Below, piece after piece: positions 30,232-30,356 of a stretch of 30,356 nt of DNA (positions are counted from its first letter, which is position 1; each line of letters opens with the position of its first letter). The DNA comes from an uncultured Candidatus Saccharibacteria bacterium. Its GTDB lineage: Bacteria; Patescibacteriota; Saccharimonadia; Saccharimonadales; Saccharimonadaceae. A model generated the notes under the pieces. It saw nothing but the letters and a program-made list of their open reading frames with translations. It was not told the DNA's origin and searched no databases. Both the position numbers and the translations under genes were made by a program. The DNA is taken from positions 1 through 30,356 of the forward strand of contig CALIRX010000032.1 of NCBI GenBank assembly GCA_938042055.1, in the 5' to 3' direction.

Positions 30232-30304
30232 GTTTAATATTACAAAATAAGACTTGCCGTCATAAAATTAGTGATACAGAAAGTATAGATTGACAGCAAA
30301 CAGC

Positions 30305-30356
30305 CTATTCCAACACCACACACTCTTTAACTACGGGCGGATTTCCATCAACAGAA
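30305..30356 (-). CDS. Possible 3' end of a minus-strand gene, cut by the window edge
   Basis: The last 52 bases read on the minus strand as SVDGNPPVVKECVVLE followed by TAG (30307-30305). The peptide looks like coding sequence, but it is too short to place in a family. Confidence 0.35.
   Translation of the reverse strand, partial: SVDGNPPVVKECVVLE

Noticed and set aside
1..30356. CRISPR array or insertion sequence
   Set aside because: No regularly spaced repeats and no transposase or terminal inverted repeats are visible.

Overview
The window looks like a chromosome segment of a Patescibacteria/CPR bacterium, most likely Candidatus Saccharibacteria (TM7). The reasons are dense gene packing with one-to-few-base overlaps, use of the standard genetic code, a decayed large serine recombinase of the kind common in this group, a secreted DUF1524 nuclease, and many genes that appear to be transcribed without a leader. 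The lineage call is an inference from gene content and not from a marker phylogeny.

Positions 1-6600 form an unusual accessory block. A tRNA gene (298-375) with a 10-nt anticodon loop sits just after its own promoter. It is followed 19 bases later by a 464-residue leucyl-tRNA-synthetase-like protein of archaeal type that lacks the editing domain and has altered HIGH and KMSKS signatures. Next come a MoaA-like radical SAM enzyme (overlapping the synthetase gene), a PurH N-terminal-domain paralogue without the usual cyclohydrolase residues, a guanylate-kinase-like P-loop kinase, a small alpha/beta hydrolase and a full-length transketolase. Convergent ends overlap and the two divergent starts are 27 bases apart, so the seven protein and RNA genes look like one functional unit. 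My reading is an orphan tRNA/synthetase pair coupled to a small-molecule or nucleoside-like biosynthetic pathway. This is the main candidate for an undescribed system; its product cannot be read from the sequence.

Positions 6600-7600 are a junction. They hold a serine-recombinase pseudogene, a cluster of hairpins and three tRNA genes: Gly(CCC) on the minus strand, then Phe(GAA) and Gly(GCC) on the plus strand, each with its own promoter. The Gly(GCC) tRNA carries a matched swap of the usual G19-C56 tertiary pair to U19-A56.

Positions 7600-10400 carry a CsoR/RcnR-type metal sensor with a perfect palindromic operator between its -35 and -10 boxes, a DUF4396 membrane protein, a GH13 alpha-glucosidase-type enzyme and an acidic protein of unknown function.

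Positions 10700-16160 (minus strand) are a compact housekeeping operon: tyrS, a phosphomannomutase-like HAD phosphatase, recG, a zinc phospholipase C/P1-nuclease-like protein and rsmD. A class A penicillin-binding protein is read divergently (16204-18864).

Positions 18870-25740 (minus strand) are a second operon: nusA, clpC, a membrane-anchored HExxH coiled-coil protein, radA and a PIN/TRAM protein, driven by a strong promoter with a probable attenuator in the nusA leader. To its right are a GNAT acetyltransferase, a secreted HNH (DUF1524) nuclease divergent from an M1 aminopeptidase with one shared palindromic -10 element, and a minus-strand protein with a CxxC...C cluster. The last bases may hold the 3' end of another minus-strand gene.

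A theme across the window is start-site architecture. At least seven genes begin exactly 7 bases past the end of a -10 hexamer, which implies leaderless mRNAs. Other genes (transketolase, tyrS, clpC, nusA, the 29476-30168 gene) have Shine-Dalgarno leaders.
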